From Variovorax sp. J2L1-78 (lineage in GTDB: Bacteria; Pseudomonadota; Gammaproteobacteria; Burkholderiales; Burkholderiaceae_C), in assembly GCF_030317205.1 (NCBI RefSeq), contig NZ_JASZYB010000001.1, positions 1,302,001-1,366,000 on the forward strand: a stretch of DNA of 64,000 nucleotides, in the 5' to 3' direction. The notes under the pieces are model-generated. The model had not been told where the DNA came from. It worked only from the letters and a program-made list of their open reading frames with translations, and did not search any database. Position numbers and translations under genes: made by a program. Shown in pieces: positions 1 through 8,066 of this stretch (the stretch's first letter is position 1; every line of letters starts with the position of its first letter).

Positions 1-479
1 TCCTGCGTTCCCGTATCGAGTTCAGCGAAGCGCTTGCCGCCCTTCTGCTGCTTGCACCAGGCATCGGTCGCTGCGATGCCGGCACGGTAGACCTCGCGCG
101 GCAGCATCTTGCCCTGGTAGCCGAAGAGCGGCGAACTCGGCACGAACGGGCCCTGCATGTACCAGGTCGCGGCCTGGCCGAAGGCGCCTTCCATCTGCCG
201 GTCGATGAACTCGGGCACCCCGGCTTCGATGGCGCCGGGGCCGGTGTCGTCGGAGGGAATGAGCCGGGCCACCGCCGCCTGGATGAAGGCCCACTCCTCG
301 GCATGGAAGTACACCGGGGTGTACGGCGGCGAAGCCGCTGCCGCGGGGGCCGAAGCGGCTTGTGCTGCGACCTGCTGGCCTGCCACGAAGCCGGTCGCCG
401 TCAAGGCGCCGGCCGCGGGAACGATAGCGATGGACCGGCGCAGAAATCCGCGCCGACCCGGTGAGGGAACGTCAGTCAT
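1..479 (-). CDS. Gluconate 2-dehydrogenase subunit 3 family protein (3' end cut off)
   Basis: The frame is open from an ATG at 479 to the window edge, giving about 159 residues without a stop. The N-terminus has a Tat-type signal (RRGFLRRS) followed by a hydrophobic alanine-rich stretch and an Ala/Pro linker. The mature part, starting around residue 50, has the pattern of Gluconate_2-dh3 proteins: YFHAEEWAFIQAAVARLIPSD, then GVPEFIDRQ and the aromatic QGPFVP stretch. In this family the small subunit partners a FAD-dependent GMC dehydrogenase and a cytochrome c to oxidise sugars or sugar acids in the periplasm. Those partner genes would be expected just left of the window. It is transcribed away from the AhpD-like gene at 663. 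The family call is good; the substrate is unknown. Confidence 0.82.
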   Translation of the reverse strand, partial: MTDVPSPGRRGFLRRSIAIVPAAGALTATGFVAGQQVAAQAASAPAAAASPPYTPVYFHAEEWAFIQAAVARLIPSDDTGPGAIEAGVPEFIDRQMEGAFGQAATWYMQGPFVPSSPLFGYQGKMLPREVYRAGIAATDAWCKQQKGGKRFAELDTGTQ

Positions 480-662
480 CGATGGATGTGCAGCACGAGG
501 CCGCCGTGTTGTTATGAGACCAGCATGGCACTGCGACGGCGTCGAGGCAATCGGACGGGAGCACTTCCCACCGATGAAGTCGGCCAATGTTTGGCGCGAA
601 TCGGCCAAGGGCTTCGCCGAGGCATGATGTCCGCCAACGACCTACCTACAAGGAGACAGACC

Positions 663-1262
663 ATGCCCTCTCGCACCGCACCGGCAGCGCCGCGCTATCC
701 CATGGCGGAACTGAAGGACCTGCCTGACGACATCCTGACCGCCGTGCTCGCGGTGCAGGAGAAGGCCGGCTTCGTGCCCAACGTGTTCCTCGCCTTCGCC
801 CGCCGGCCCGCCGAATGGCGCGCCTTCTTCGCGTACCACGACGCGTTGATGCTCAAGGAAGATGGCTCGCTCACCAAGGGCGACCGCGAGATGATCGTGA
901 CCGTCACCAGCGCCGCCAACCAGTGCCTCTACTGCGTGGTCGCACACGGCGCGCTGCTGCGCATCTACGAGAAGAAGCCGCTGGTGGCCGACCAGGTGGC
1001 GGTGAACTACCGCAAGGCCGACATCACGCCGCGCCAGCGCGCGATGCTCGACTTCGCGATGAAGGTGAGCGAGCGGTCGCACGAGATCGACGATGCCGAC
1101 TTCGACGCGCTGCACGTACACGGCTTCGACGACGAGGACATCTGGGACATCGCCGCCATCACGTCCTTCTTCGGCCTGTCGAACCGCATGGCCAGCTTCG
1201 CCGGCATGCAGCCCAACAACGAGTTCTTCATGATGGGGCGTGTGCCCCGCGAGAAGAAGTAG
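663..1262 (+). CDS. Peroxidase-related enzyme, AhpD/carboxymuconolactone decarboxylase-like
   Basis: A 199-residue cytoplasmic protein. The AhpD core carries the redox/catalytic motif CLYCVVAHG around residues 90-98, the CxxC plus downstream His of alkylhydroperoxidase-like proteins, and the family start LKDLPDDI. Members of this uncharacterised peroxidase-related subfamily are usually about 190-200 residues, so the gene looks complete. I chose the ATG at 663 because AAGGAG lies seven bases upstream; the frame stays open further 5' but that extension resembles no protein. It stands alone between two genes on the other strand. A role in peroxide or organic hydroperoxide removal is a family inference. 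Confidence 0.85.
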   Translation: MPSRTAPAAPRYPMAELKDLPDDILTAVLAVQEKAGFVPNVFLAFARRPAEWRAFFAYHDALMLKEDGSLTKGDREMIVTVTSAANQCLYCVVAHGALLRIYEKKPLVADQVAVNYRKADITPRQRAMLDFAMKVSERSHEIDDADFDALHVHGFDDEDIWDIAAITSFFGLSNRMASFAGMQPNNEFFMMGRVPREKK

Positions 1263-1266
1263 CTGG

Positions 1267-3024
1267 TCAGGCGGCCGGCCCGCGGCAGGCCGCAAAGGCA
1301 TCGAGCGCCGGCTTGTAGGTCGGCGTCTTCAGGTCCATGACGCCAAGCACGGTGTGGTAGAGGTTGTCGTGCGTCAGCGCAGCGTCGCGGCCCTTCGACA
1401 GGCATGCGGCCGACAGGTGCTCGCGCGCCTTCAGGCCATCGCCGAACCACGCCACCATCGGCACGTGCTTCTGCACATCGGGCGCGATGTTGTACGGCAG
1501 ACCATGCAGGAACAGCCCGTACTCGCCGAGCGACTCGCCATGGTCACTCATGTAGAGCATGCCGGTGTCATAGCGCTGCGACTGTGCCTGCAGCCAGTCG
1601 ATGGTGCGCGCCAGGAAGCGGTCGGTGTGCGCGATCGAGTTGTCGTAGGCGTTCATCAGTTCGCCGTGGCTGCAGTCGGCCAGCACGTTGGTGGTGCATT
1701 CGGGCATGAAGCGCTTGGTGTCGGGCGCCGAGCGCTTGGCGTAGGACGGTCCGTGGCTGCCCATCTGGTGCAGCACCAGCAGCACGCCGCGATCGCGGCG
1801 CTCGGCCGGCAGCGCGGCCAGGCGCTGGTCGATGTTCTTGAGCATCACGTCGTCCAGGCATTCGTCGCCGTCGCACAGCGCGCTGCGCGTGGCCGCGTCG
1901 AGCCCCTCGGATGCCGACACGGTGGGCACGCGCACGCACACGCCCTTGCAGCCGGCCTGGTTGTCGATCCACAGCACCGCGAGGCCTGCGGCCTGCGCGA
2001 CGTCGACCAGGGTCTCGTAGTCGTCCTTGCGCCCCTCGTACCCTTCCTTGCCGAGGTGCGAAAACATGCACGGCACCGAGGCGAGTGTGTTGGTGCCGCA
2101 GGAATGCACGTTGGGCCAGCTGATCACCTGCCGCGCGGCGAGTTCGGGCGTGGTGTTGCGCGCGTAGCCGTTGAGCCCGAAGTGATCGGCCCGCGCCGTC
2201 TCGCCCACGACGACGACGAAGAGCGGCGGCTTGCGCTGCGCCGCATAGCTGGCGCCCAGCGCCGCGCCGCCCGAGATCGGGATCAGCTTTCGGCTGTGCG
2301 TGAAGAGCGGCTTGAGCACCACCGCGCTGGCCGAATACAGGCTGGCGAGCGGGTTCATCATGTAGCGCAGCGTGACGTGGTTGCGCATGAGCGGCGCCAG
2401 CTCGCGCGACGTCACCACCGCACTCGCCGCCACCACCGCAAGGGCCGCCGCGCACAGCATCGCGTTGCGCCAGAGCTGCGACAGCGGCCGCATCGGCAGG
2501 AGGCGAACGCGCAGCAGGCCCCAGGCCGGTAGCGCGCAGACCAGCAGCACGTTGAACACCAGGCGCCAGCTCAACAGGTCACGCGTCTCGTGGAAGTCCG
2601 TCTGCATGGCATTGGCCGCCATCGTCGGGTCCATCACGACGTGGTAGGTCAGCATGTAGTGCTGCGCGATCGCGGACAACAGCACCACGGCGAACCACAG
2701 CGGCTTCATGCCGCGCGTCCATGCCGTGAGGGACAGCACCGCCACCGTGCCGAAGCCGGCGAGCAGCGCCATCACGCCCACCCAACGCAGGTACACGCTG
2801 GGGGCACCACCGATGCGCGAGAGTTCCAGCCACAGCGGCCAGTTGGCGGCGAGCAGCAGATAGACGGAAAGCGCCGCCACCACCGCCCGGGCGGAGCGGG
2901 GGCGCGACAGCCACGCGTCGAACTTCAACAGCGCGTCGGGCCAATGCGGGGAGACGGGGGCGGCAAAGCCAGGGCCGGCGGCGGCCGGGTGCACGCGGTC
3001 CGCGGCGTCGGAAGAAACGGTCAT
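1267..3024 (-). CDS. eptA: Phosphoethanolamine--lipid A transferase (EptA family)
   Basis: A 585-residue inner membrane enzyme with five hydrophobic segments between residues 45 and 210, then a periplasmic sulfatase-fold domain. It transfers phosphoethanolamine from phosphatidylethanolamine to lipid A phosphates, lowering surface charge and polymyxin binding. Visible active-site elements are GETARADHFGLNGY, with the nucleophile Thr at about 276, the SVPCMFS stretch, and SDHGES at 493-498 with His507 in the following loop. Cysteines at about 309/320, 359/363, 384/389 and 443/451 match the disulfide-rich EptA/MCR domain. It lies downstream of the PAP2 phosphatase gene, with 46 bases between them that hold a putative regulator box and a hairpin. 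The divergent two-component system at 3877-5900 probably controls it. eptA rather than mcr is assumed because it is chromosomal in this context. Confidence 0.9.
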   Translation of the reverse strand: MTVSSDAADRVHPAAAGPGFAAPVSPHWPDALLKFDAWLSRPRSARAVVAALSVYLLLAANWPLWLELSRIGGAPSVYLRWVGVMALLAGFGTVAVLSLTAWTRGMKPLWFAVVLLSAIAQHYMLTYHVVMDPTMAANAMQTDFHETRDLLSWRLVFNVLLVCALPAWGLLRVRLLPMRPLSQLWRNAMLCAAALAVVAASAVVTSRELAPLMRNHVTLRYMMNPLASLYSASAVVLKPLFTHSRKLIPISGGAALGASYAAQRKPPLFVVVVGETARADHFGLNGYARNTTPELAARQVISWPNVHSCGTNTLASVPCMFSHLGKEGYEGRKDDYETLVDVAQAAGLAVLWIDNQAGCKGVCVRVPTVSASEGLDAATRSALCDGDECLDDVMLKNIDQRLAALPAERRDRGVLLVLHQMGSHGPSYAKRSAPDTKRFMPECTTNVLADCSHGELMNAYDNSIAHTDRFLARTIDWLQAQSQRYDTGMLYMSDHGESLGEYGLFLHGLPYNIAPDVQKHVPMVAWFGDGLKAREHLSAACLSKGRDAALTHDNLYHTVLGVMDLKTPTYKPALDAFAACRGPAA

Positions 3025-3047
3025 CTTCCGATGTTGGAAAGCAGGAC

Positions 3048-3062
3048 TGAAATCAGCCTGAA
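3048..3062. promoter_or_regulatory. Putative response-regulator box upstream of eptA
   Basis: The sequence TGAAATCAGCCTGAA lies 24 bases before the eptA start. It matches TGAACCCAGCCTGAA at 3813-3827 in 13 of 15 positions, and that copy is 26 bases before the PAP2 start. On the coding strand it reads TTCAGGCTGNNTTCA, a direct repeat with 11-base period, the arrangement that OmpR-family dimers bind. Control by the neighbouring regulator is inferred. Confidence 0.5.
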
Positions 3063-3085
3063 CGAAGCGCTCAGCTTTCGTTCAG
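3058..3085 (-). other. Hairpin at the PAP2-eptA junction
   Basis: The arms CTGAACGAA and TTCGTTCAG form a stem of nine pairs around a ten-base loop. The stem includes the PAP2 stop codon. There is no U-run after it on the coding strand, so it is more likely an mRNA processing or attenuation element than a full terminator. Confidence 0.4.
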
Positions 3086-3787
3086 CTTCGGCGTTGCCTG
3101 CGGATCGGGGGCCGGCCGTCGGCGATGATGGAAGACCACGTCGACCGCCCAGCCCGTGATCCAACACACCCACGCCGTCCACAGCGTGTGGCTCATGTAG
3201 TGCGCGCCGCGCCATTGCTGCGCGAGGCCCAGCACCAGTCCGAAGCAGGCCGCCGCGGCGAGCCAAGCCCAGGCGGCGCGCGGCATCGAGCGCCGCAAGA
3301 CGAACCACCCGCCCAGATACGCGAAGGCCGCCGAGGCGTGGCCGGCCGGGAAGCAGCGGCCTGGGCCGCCGTCGTTCACACCCCACGCCCAGTGCGACAC
3401 GTAGCGCGCAGTGCCGCCGAATTCGGCCAGATCCCACGGACAGCTCGTGCGACTGCTGTTTTTGAGCAGCGAGATCGCTATCACCGACGCGAGCACGGTC
3501 AGCGTCAATTGAATTCGCTCGCGCCGCGTCAAGCGGCGCAGCAGCGCGAAAGGCCAACGGATCGCCACGGCCAGCAACGTCAGCCCGAACCAGCTGAGAA
3601 ATCGCGGGATCTCGTGCAGCCAGAGCACCAGCGTCGGGTCGTCGCTCAGCGGGAAGCCGTTCGGGCCACCGGCGAGCCGGGCCATCGTCAAATCAAGGCC
3701 GACAACGTCCCACAGCAGAACCAGCAGCAGCACGAGGACGGCGGAGAGAAGGAGCCGCGAACGCGCGCCCAGATGCCCAGGAGTCAT
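3071..3787 (-). CDS. PAP2-family membrane phosphatase
   Basis: A 238-residue protein with about six hydrophobic segments. The three phosphatase motifs are recognisable. Motif 1 is reduced to Lys109...Arg113 in KNSSRTSCPWD, motif 2 is PAGH at 148-151, and motif 3 has Arg193 and His196 in QQWRGAH. This subgroup, with CPWDL and HW between motifs 1 and 2, contains lipid A or undecaprenyl/phosphatidylglycerol phosphatases of the inner membrane. It sits directly upstream of eptA and divergent from a two-component system, the common layout for lipid A remodelling. It could supply dephosphorylated lipid A or recycle lipid by-products; the substrate cannot be read from sequence. Confidence 0.82.
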   Translation of the reverse strand: MTPGHLGARSRLLLSAVLVLLLVLLWDVVGLDLTMARLAGGPNGFPLSDDPTLVLWLHEIPRFLSWFGLTLLAVAIRWPFALLRRLTRRERIQLTLTVLASVIAISLLKNSSRTSCPWDLAEFGGTARYVSHWAWGVNDGGPGRCFPAGHASAAFAYLGGWFVLRRSMPRAAWAWLAAAACFGLVLGLAQQWRGAHYMSHTLWTAWVCWITGWAVDVVFHHRRRPAPDPQATPKLNES

Positions 3788-3812
3788 GGCGCCCGAGGCT
3801 ATCGGCGCCGCA

Positions 3813-3827
3813 TGAACCCAGCCTGAA
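3813..3827. promoter_or_regulatory. Putative response-regulator box in the PAP2/regulator divergent promoter
   Basis: TGAACCCAGCCTGAA is 26 bases upstream of the PAP2 start and about 50 bases upstream of the response regulator start. It shares TGAANNCAGCCTGAA with the box at 3048-3062. The spacing to the downstream gene is nearly the same in both places. This supports a shared operator for autoregulation and for both effector genes. Confidence 0.5.
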
Positions 3828-3876
3828 GCGCCGCGCGTCGCCCAGGCTCTAGACTCGCTGCTTTTTGGAGACCTTC

Positions 3877-4551
3877 TTGCGCGTCCTGCTCGTCGAAGAC
3901 GACATCGCCCTGTCGGAAGCGGTCTGCGGCTACCTGCGGGCCAAGGCCTTCGTGGTCGACGCCGTGCCCAGCCTCGCGCAGGCGAGTGCGGCGCTGCATG
4001 GCGCCCAATACGCCGCCGTGCTGCTCGACCTGCACCTGGGCGACGGCGACGGGCTGTCGCTGCTGCCGCAGGTGCGCGCGCTGAAGGACCGCCCCATCGT
4101 CATCGTGCTCACCGCCAAAGACCAGGTGACCGACCGCATCCGCGGTCTCGACGCGGGCGCCGACGACTACCTCATCAAGCCCTACGACCCCGGCGAACTG
4201 CTGGCGCGGCTGCGTGCGGTGGAGCGCCGCCGCAGCACGTCGACGGCACCGGTGGTCCAGTTGGGCGACCTGGAGATCGACCTCGCCCGCGAACTGGTGC
4301 GCAGCCGCGGCGTGCCGGTGACGCTGACGCAGAAGGAATGGGCGCTGCTGCGCGTGATGGCGACGCGCCCCGACCGCATCCACACCCGCGACAACCTGCA
4401 GGACGCGCTCTACGGTTTCGACGACGAGGCCGACAGCAACACGCTGGAGGTGTTCATCAGCCGGCTGCGCCGCAAGCTCGGCCGCGAGCACATCCAGACG
4501 CTGCGCGGGCTGGGCTACCGCCTGGTGGCCGCGGGCGGCGACGCGCCGTGA
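3877..4551 (+). CDS. OmpR-family response regulator (lipid A modification two-component system)
   Basis: A 224-residue regulator. The receiver domain spans residues 1-115 with the acidic pair at 8-9, phospho-acceptor Asp51 in LLDLHL and Lys101 in IKPYD. A winged-helix DNA-binding domain follows from about 125 (LTQKEWALLRVM ... SRLRRKL ... RGLGYRL). No ATG is available. I chose the TTG at 3877 because GGAG precedes it by six bases and the product then begins with the usual RVLLVEDD; a TTG at 3865 would add four residues. It overlaps the kinase gene by four bases. Transcribed away from PAP2/eptA, it resembles PmrA-type regulators and probably acts on the two TGAANNCAGCCTGAA boxes. Confidence 0.88.
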   Translation: MRVLLVEDDIALSEAVCGYLRAKAFVVDAVPSLAQASAALHGAQYAAVLLDLHLGDGDGLSLLPQVRALKDRPIVIVLTAKDQVTDRIRGLDAGADDYLIKPYDPGELLARLRAVERRRSTSTAPVVQLGDLEIDLARELVRSRGVPVTLTQKEWALLRVMATRPDRIHTRDNLQDALYGFDDEADSNTLEVFISRLRRKLGREHIQTLRGLGYRLVAAGGDAP

Positions 4552-5900
4552 GCGCGACGGCGGCGCCCCAGCCGCGCGAGACGCTGGCCGGCCGGCTCAT
4601 CCGCACGCTGATCCTGTGGGTCGGCGGCGTCTGGCTGCTGTGCGTGATCGGCGTGGTCTGGTACGTCGACCGCGAGATCAACTTCAACTTCGACAACGAG
4701 CTGGTCGAAGTGTCGCACCGCATGTTCGACATCGCGCTCGACGAGCTCGACCGGCGCCAGGGCGAAGCCGCCGGTGGGCGCCTGCTGATCGCCCCGACGC
4801 CGACCTTCGCCGACGCGGCGGTGATGTTCCAAGTGGTCGAGCCCGGCGGGCGCGTGCTGCTGCGCTCGGCCGAGACGCCCGGCAACACCTTCGACGTGCC
4901 GCTGGCCAGCGGCTTCGCCAACGACGAGGCGTGGCGCATCTACACGGTGCACCATCCCGCGCGCAAGCTCTACCTGCAGGTGGCCGACCCGCTGGACGAG
5001 CGGCGCGAAGCGCTCAACCGCACGCTCTTCGGGCTCATCATCCCGCTGGGGGCGGTACTGCCCTTGCTGGCCCTGGTGCTGCGCAAGATCGCACGCGATG
5101 AGCTGCAGGTGCTGCAGACCATGGCGACCGAGATCGGCCAGCGCGGCGGCGACGACCTGCGGCCCCTCGCCCTGCCCGGCCTGCCGCGCGAGCTGCAGAC
5201 CGTGGGCGACCACGTCAACCGCCTGCTCGAACGGCTGGCCCAGGCGCTCGACGTCGAACGCGCCCTGGCCGCCAACGCCGCGCACGAACTGCGTACGCCG
5301 CTGGCGGCGGCAAGGCTGCGGCTGCAGACCGCGCTGGAACACGACCTGCGCCGCGACGACGTGGTGGCCGCGCTCGACGCGTTGCGCACGCTCAGCCACC
5401 GCACCGAAAAGCTGCTGCAGCTCTCGCGGGCCGAGTCGGGCGCGTCCTTCACCCGCGAGCGCGTCGACCTCACGCAGCTCGCTGCCACGGTCGCGCAGGA
5501 GTTCTGGCAGGACCCGGCCGCGATCGACCGGCTCGGCCTGAAGGTGCCCGACAGTGGCGACGCGCCGGTCGCGCTCGGCGACGTCGATGCGCTCGCGATC
5601 GCCTTGCGCAACCTGGTGGAGAACGCGCTGCGTTACGCGCAGGGCGCCGCGGTGGAGATCGAGGTCGACGCCGCCGGCCGCCTCGTCGTGCGCGATTTCG
5701 GACCGGGCGTGACCGACGTCGAACTGCGCACGCTGCAGCTGCGCCATGTGCGGCACAGCGCGGAGCGCGCCGGCTACGGGCTCGGCCTGTCGATCGTCGG
5801 CACCATCGTCGAGAAGCACGGCGGGCGGCTCGAGCTGCTGTCGCCGCCCCCGGGCGCGGCGCGGGGCTTCGAGGCGCGCATCACCTTGCAGCCGGCCTAG
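4548..5900 (+). CDS. Sensor histidine kinase, partner of the regulator at 3877
   Basis: A 450-residue membrane kinase starting at GTG, overlapping the regulator by GTGA. Two membrane segments (about 20-40 and 160-178) bracket a periplasmic sensor region of about 115 residues. The HisKA motif [15 protein letters not shown] has phospho-accepting His246. The ATPase domain shows NLVENALRYA, DFGPGV and GYGLGLSIV. The layout matches PmrB/QseC/TctE-type kinases. Its stop codon overlaps the convergent TonB receptor stop. The signal is unknown; cationic peptides, metals or pH would fit the lipid A targets. Confidence 0.88.
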   Translation: MSATAAPQPRETLAGRLIRTLILWVGGVWLLCVIGVVWYVDREINFNFDNELVEVSHRMFDIALDELDRRQGEAAGGRLLIAPTPTFADAAVMFQVVEPGGRVLLRSAETPGNTFDVPLASGFANDEAWRIYTVHHPARKLYLQVADPLDERREALNRTLFGLIIPLGAVLPLLALVLRKIARDELQVLQTMATEIGQRGGDDLRPLALPGLPRELQTVGDHVNRLLERLAQALDVERALAANAAHELRTPLAAARLRLQTALEHDLRRDDVVAALDALRTLSHRTEKLLQLSRAESGASFTRERVDLTQLAATVAQEFWQDPAAIDRLGLKVPDSGDAPVALGDVDALAIALRNLVENALRYAQGAAVEIEVDAAGRLVVRDFGPGVTDVELRTLQLRHVRHSAERAGYGLGLSIVGTIVEKHGGRLELLSPPPGAARGFEARITLQPA

Positions 5901-7981
5901 AAGGTCCAGCGCGCACTGACCCGGGCGCTGCGAGGCTCCATCGGGTGCACATGGCGGTCGTCGATGCCGCCGCCACAGGTGCCGCCGGCCACCTCGCCGG
6001 CCGTGCACGACGCGTAGGCGTATTCGATGTCGTTGCCCTTCCTGCCCGCGAGGTTGAACACGTCGAGCCCCAGGGTGAGATGCGGGTTGACCGCATAGCG
6101 CATCCCGAGATTGAGCAGCGTCGAGGACTTCGAGCGCTCGGTGTTCAGCGTGTCCAGCGCGCGCGGACCGAGGTAGCGCAGCCGCAGCGATGTCGTGAGC
6201 GGCCCCTGGACGTAAGTGACGCCGGCGGCCAGCACCTTCTCGACCGCGTTGTCGATGTAGTTGCCTTCGCCCTCCGGCGCCTCGCCCCGGAAGCGGGCGC
6301 GCGACAAGGCGCCGTCGAGTTCCAGGCGCCATGCCCGATCGAGCTTCCAGCGCAAGGTCGCCTCGACCCCGCGTCGGCGGCTCGCGCGGCCGGCTTCGGT
6401 CGAACCGGCATCCCCGACGTAGACCAGTTCGGAATCGAGCTGGAGCTGCCACAGGGCCACCGTCGCAGTGAAGTCCTCGCTGGGCTGCAGGCGCCAACCG
6501 ACTTCGGCACCGGTGCCCTTGACCAGGGCAGGCACGCGGTCCGCCGGCAAGCCCGAGGCCGGGTCGGTCGTGATGGTGGCGCCGCGCACATCGTTGCTGT
6601 GGAAGCCGACGCCCGCGTTCAGGTAGAGCTCCTGCTGCGGCGTCAGCGCAAACGCCAGGCCCGCCTTCGGGCTGGCCAAGGCATCGTGACCGCGGCCGCT
6701 GTTGGCCGCGCCATAGACCGGCTCGCGCCCCTGCACGTCGTAGTGCAGCACATCGCCGCGCAGGCCCACGTAGCCGCGCAGCCGGTCGGTCAGGTAGACC
6801 AGTTGCTGGCCGTACACCGACAAGAGGTCCTGCGACACCTTGTCGTCGCGCACGGTGCCGAGCCGCTCACGCTCCTGCGTCGCATACAGCCCGACCTGAC
6901 CGATGCGGTCGCCCCGCCAGCTGGCGCCCATGCTCAGCACGCCATCGAGCCCGCCGAACCGGGTCGGCAGGGTGCGGGCCGCCTGCGCGCCGAAGATGTG
7001 GCGGCGGTCGACCTGCTCGAACTGATCGCCGTTCACCGGGTCGTTCAGGAAGTAGGTGAAATCCGAGAAGAGCTTGAAGCGGTAGTCGATGGCATAGGCG
7101 CTGACCGTCGTCTCGCCGTCCGGTCCCTTGTCGAACCACTTGCCCGACAGGCTGACCCGCTCCGTCTTGCCGCCGTCGCTGGGGTTGAGCGAGCCGAAGC
7201 GCGACAGCGCCCCGCTGTCGATCAGGCGCTGCGGGACCTGGTCGGTGGCGGTCCAGCGGCTCTTGTAGGCCATGCCGGTCAGGCTGAACCCGCGCGTCGG
7301 CGAGCCTTGCGCATAGCGCAGCACCGCATTGACCTTCTGGAGGTTCTCGGCCACGCCCCACGGACCATCGTTGCCCTCGACCTCGATGGCACCGAGCCAG
7401 GTCTGGTCCTGCACCGTCCGCGAGCCTGCGGCCAGCAGCCGACGAAAGTTGTTGGCGCCGAAGCTCAACTCGGCAAAGGGCGCGTCGAGCGCCCCGAAGT
7501 AGTCCAGCGTGGCGCTCCCCGCCAGCGAGAAGTCGCCGCCGTCGGCGAAGTACGGCCCCTTGCGGTAGCGCACGCCCGAGACCAGTTCGGGGATCAGGAA
7601 GTTGAGGTCCGCGAAGCCCTGGCCATGGCCGTGCGTCGGCATGTTGACCGGCATGCCGTCGACGCTGACGGCGAAGTCGGTGCCGTGGTCGAGGTTGAAG
7701 CCGCGAAGGAAGTACTGGTTGGCCTTGCCGTCACCGGAGTGCTGGGTCGCCACGACGCCGGGCACCGCTTCGACGATGTCGCCAGGCCGCAGCTTGGGTC
7801 GCGTCTGGTAGGACTCGCGTTCGACGGCACCTTCGCTGGCGCTGTCGGCCGAGCCGATGGCCGCATCGCGCGGGCCACGCACCTCGACCTCGGGCAAATG
7901 GCTCTGCTGCGCACAGGCTGCGCTGGCAGCGAAAGCCACACCCAGGAGCACCGGTCGCGCCAGTGCCTGTCTGCGTTTCAT
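5897..7981 (-). CDS. TonB-dependent outer membrane receptor, probable nickel (chelate) uptake
   Basis: A 694-residue receptor with a signal peptide ending near residue 24, a plug domain around 45-160 and a C-terminal beta-barrel ending in a Phe (SARWTF) as the barrel assembly machinery expects. The plug contains a His-containing stretch, PTHGHGQGFADLNF. NikR is encoded immediately upstream on the same strand, and the 85-base gap holds GTATGA-N15-TCATAC, almost the NikR consensus operator. NikR-controlled TonB receptors for nickel are known in other proteobacteria, so nickel or a nickel-chelate is the best guess for the ligand. No TonB/ExbBD is encoded in the window. The tail overlaps the end of the histidine kinase gene by four bases. 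Confidence 0.88.
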   Translation of the reverse strand: MKRRQALARPVLLGVAFAASAACAQQSHLPEVEVRGPRDAAIGSADSASEGAVERESYQTRPKLRPGDIVEAVPGVVATQHSGDGKANQYFLRGFNLDHGTDFAVSVDGMPVNMPTHGHGQGFADLNFLIPELVSGVRYRKGPYFADGGDFSLAGSATLDYFGALDAPFAELSFGANNFRRLLAAGSRTVQDQTWLGAIEVEGNDGPWGVAENLQKVNAVLRYAQGSPTRGFSLTGMAYKSRWTATDQVPQRLIDSGALSRFGSLNPSDGGKTERVSLSGKWFDKGPDGETTVSAYAIDYRFKLFSDFTYFLNDPVNGDQFEQVDRRHIFGAQAARTLPTRFGGLDGVLSMGASWRGDRIGQVGLYATQERERLGTVRDDKVSQDLLSVYGQQLVYLTDRLRGYVGLRGDVLHYDVQGREPVYGAANSGRGHDALASPKAGLAFALTPQQELYLNAGVGFHSNDVRGATITTDPASGLPADRVPALVKGTGAEVGWRLQPSEDFTATVALWQLQLDSELVYVGDAGSTEAGRASRRRGVEATLRWKLDRAWRLELDGALSRARFRGEAPEGEGNYIDNAVEKVLAAGVTYVQGPLTTSLRLRYLGPRALDTLNTERSKSSTLLNLGMRYAVNPHLTLGLDVFNLAGRKGNDIEYAYASCTAGEVAGGTCGGGIDDRHVHPMEPRSARVSARWTF

Positions 7982-7996
7982 CCCGTCCCTCTGTCT

Positions 7997-8023
7997 GTAT
8001 GAGAAAGCGCAGATTGTTCATAC
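7997..8023. promoter_or_regulatory. NikR operator (GTATGA-N15-TCATAC)
   Basis: Perfect half-sites GTATGA (7997-8002) and TCATAC (8018-8023) stand in the receptor promoter, 16 bases from its ATG. The E. coli NikR site has the same half-sites separated by 16 bases; here the spacer is 15. The outer bases T and A extend each half to seven. On the coding strand, TTGTAT and TCATAC are 17 bases apart, so the operator would cover -35 and -10 and block transcription when NikR is nickel-loaded. Confidence 0.8.
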
Positions 8024-8066
8024 AAACAGTGACGTCGGCATGACGCCCTCTTGCAGACGTACGGGA

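Noticed and set aside
1240..2532. Plus-strand open frame opposite eptA
   Set aside because: The minus strand encodes a complete EptA with all active-site motifs; the plus product is Arg/His/Val-rich without similarity to anything I know.
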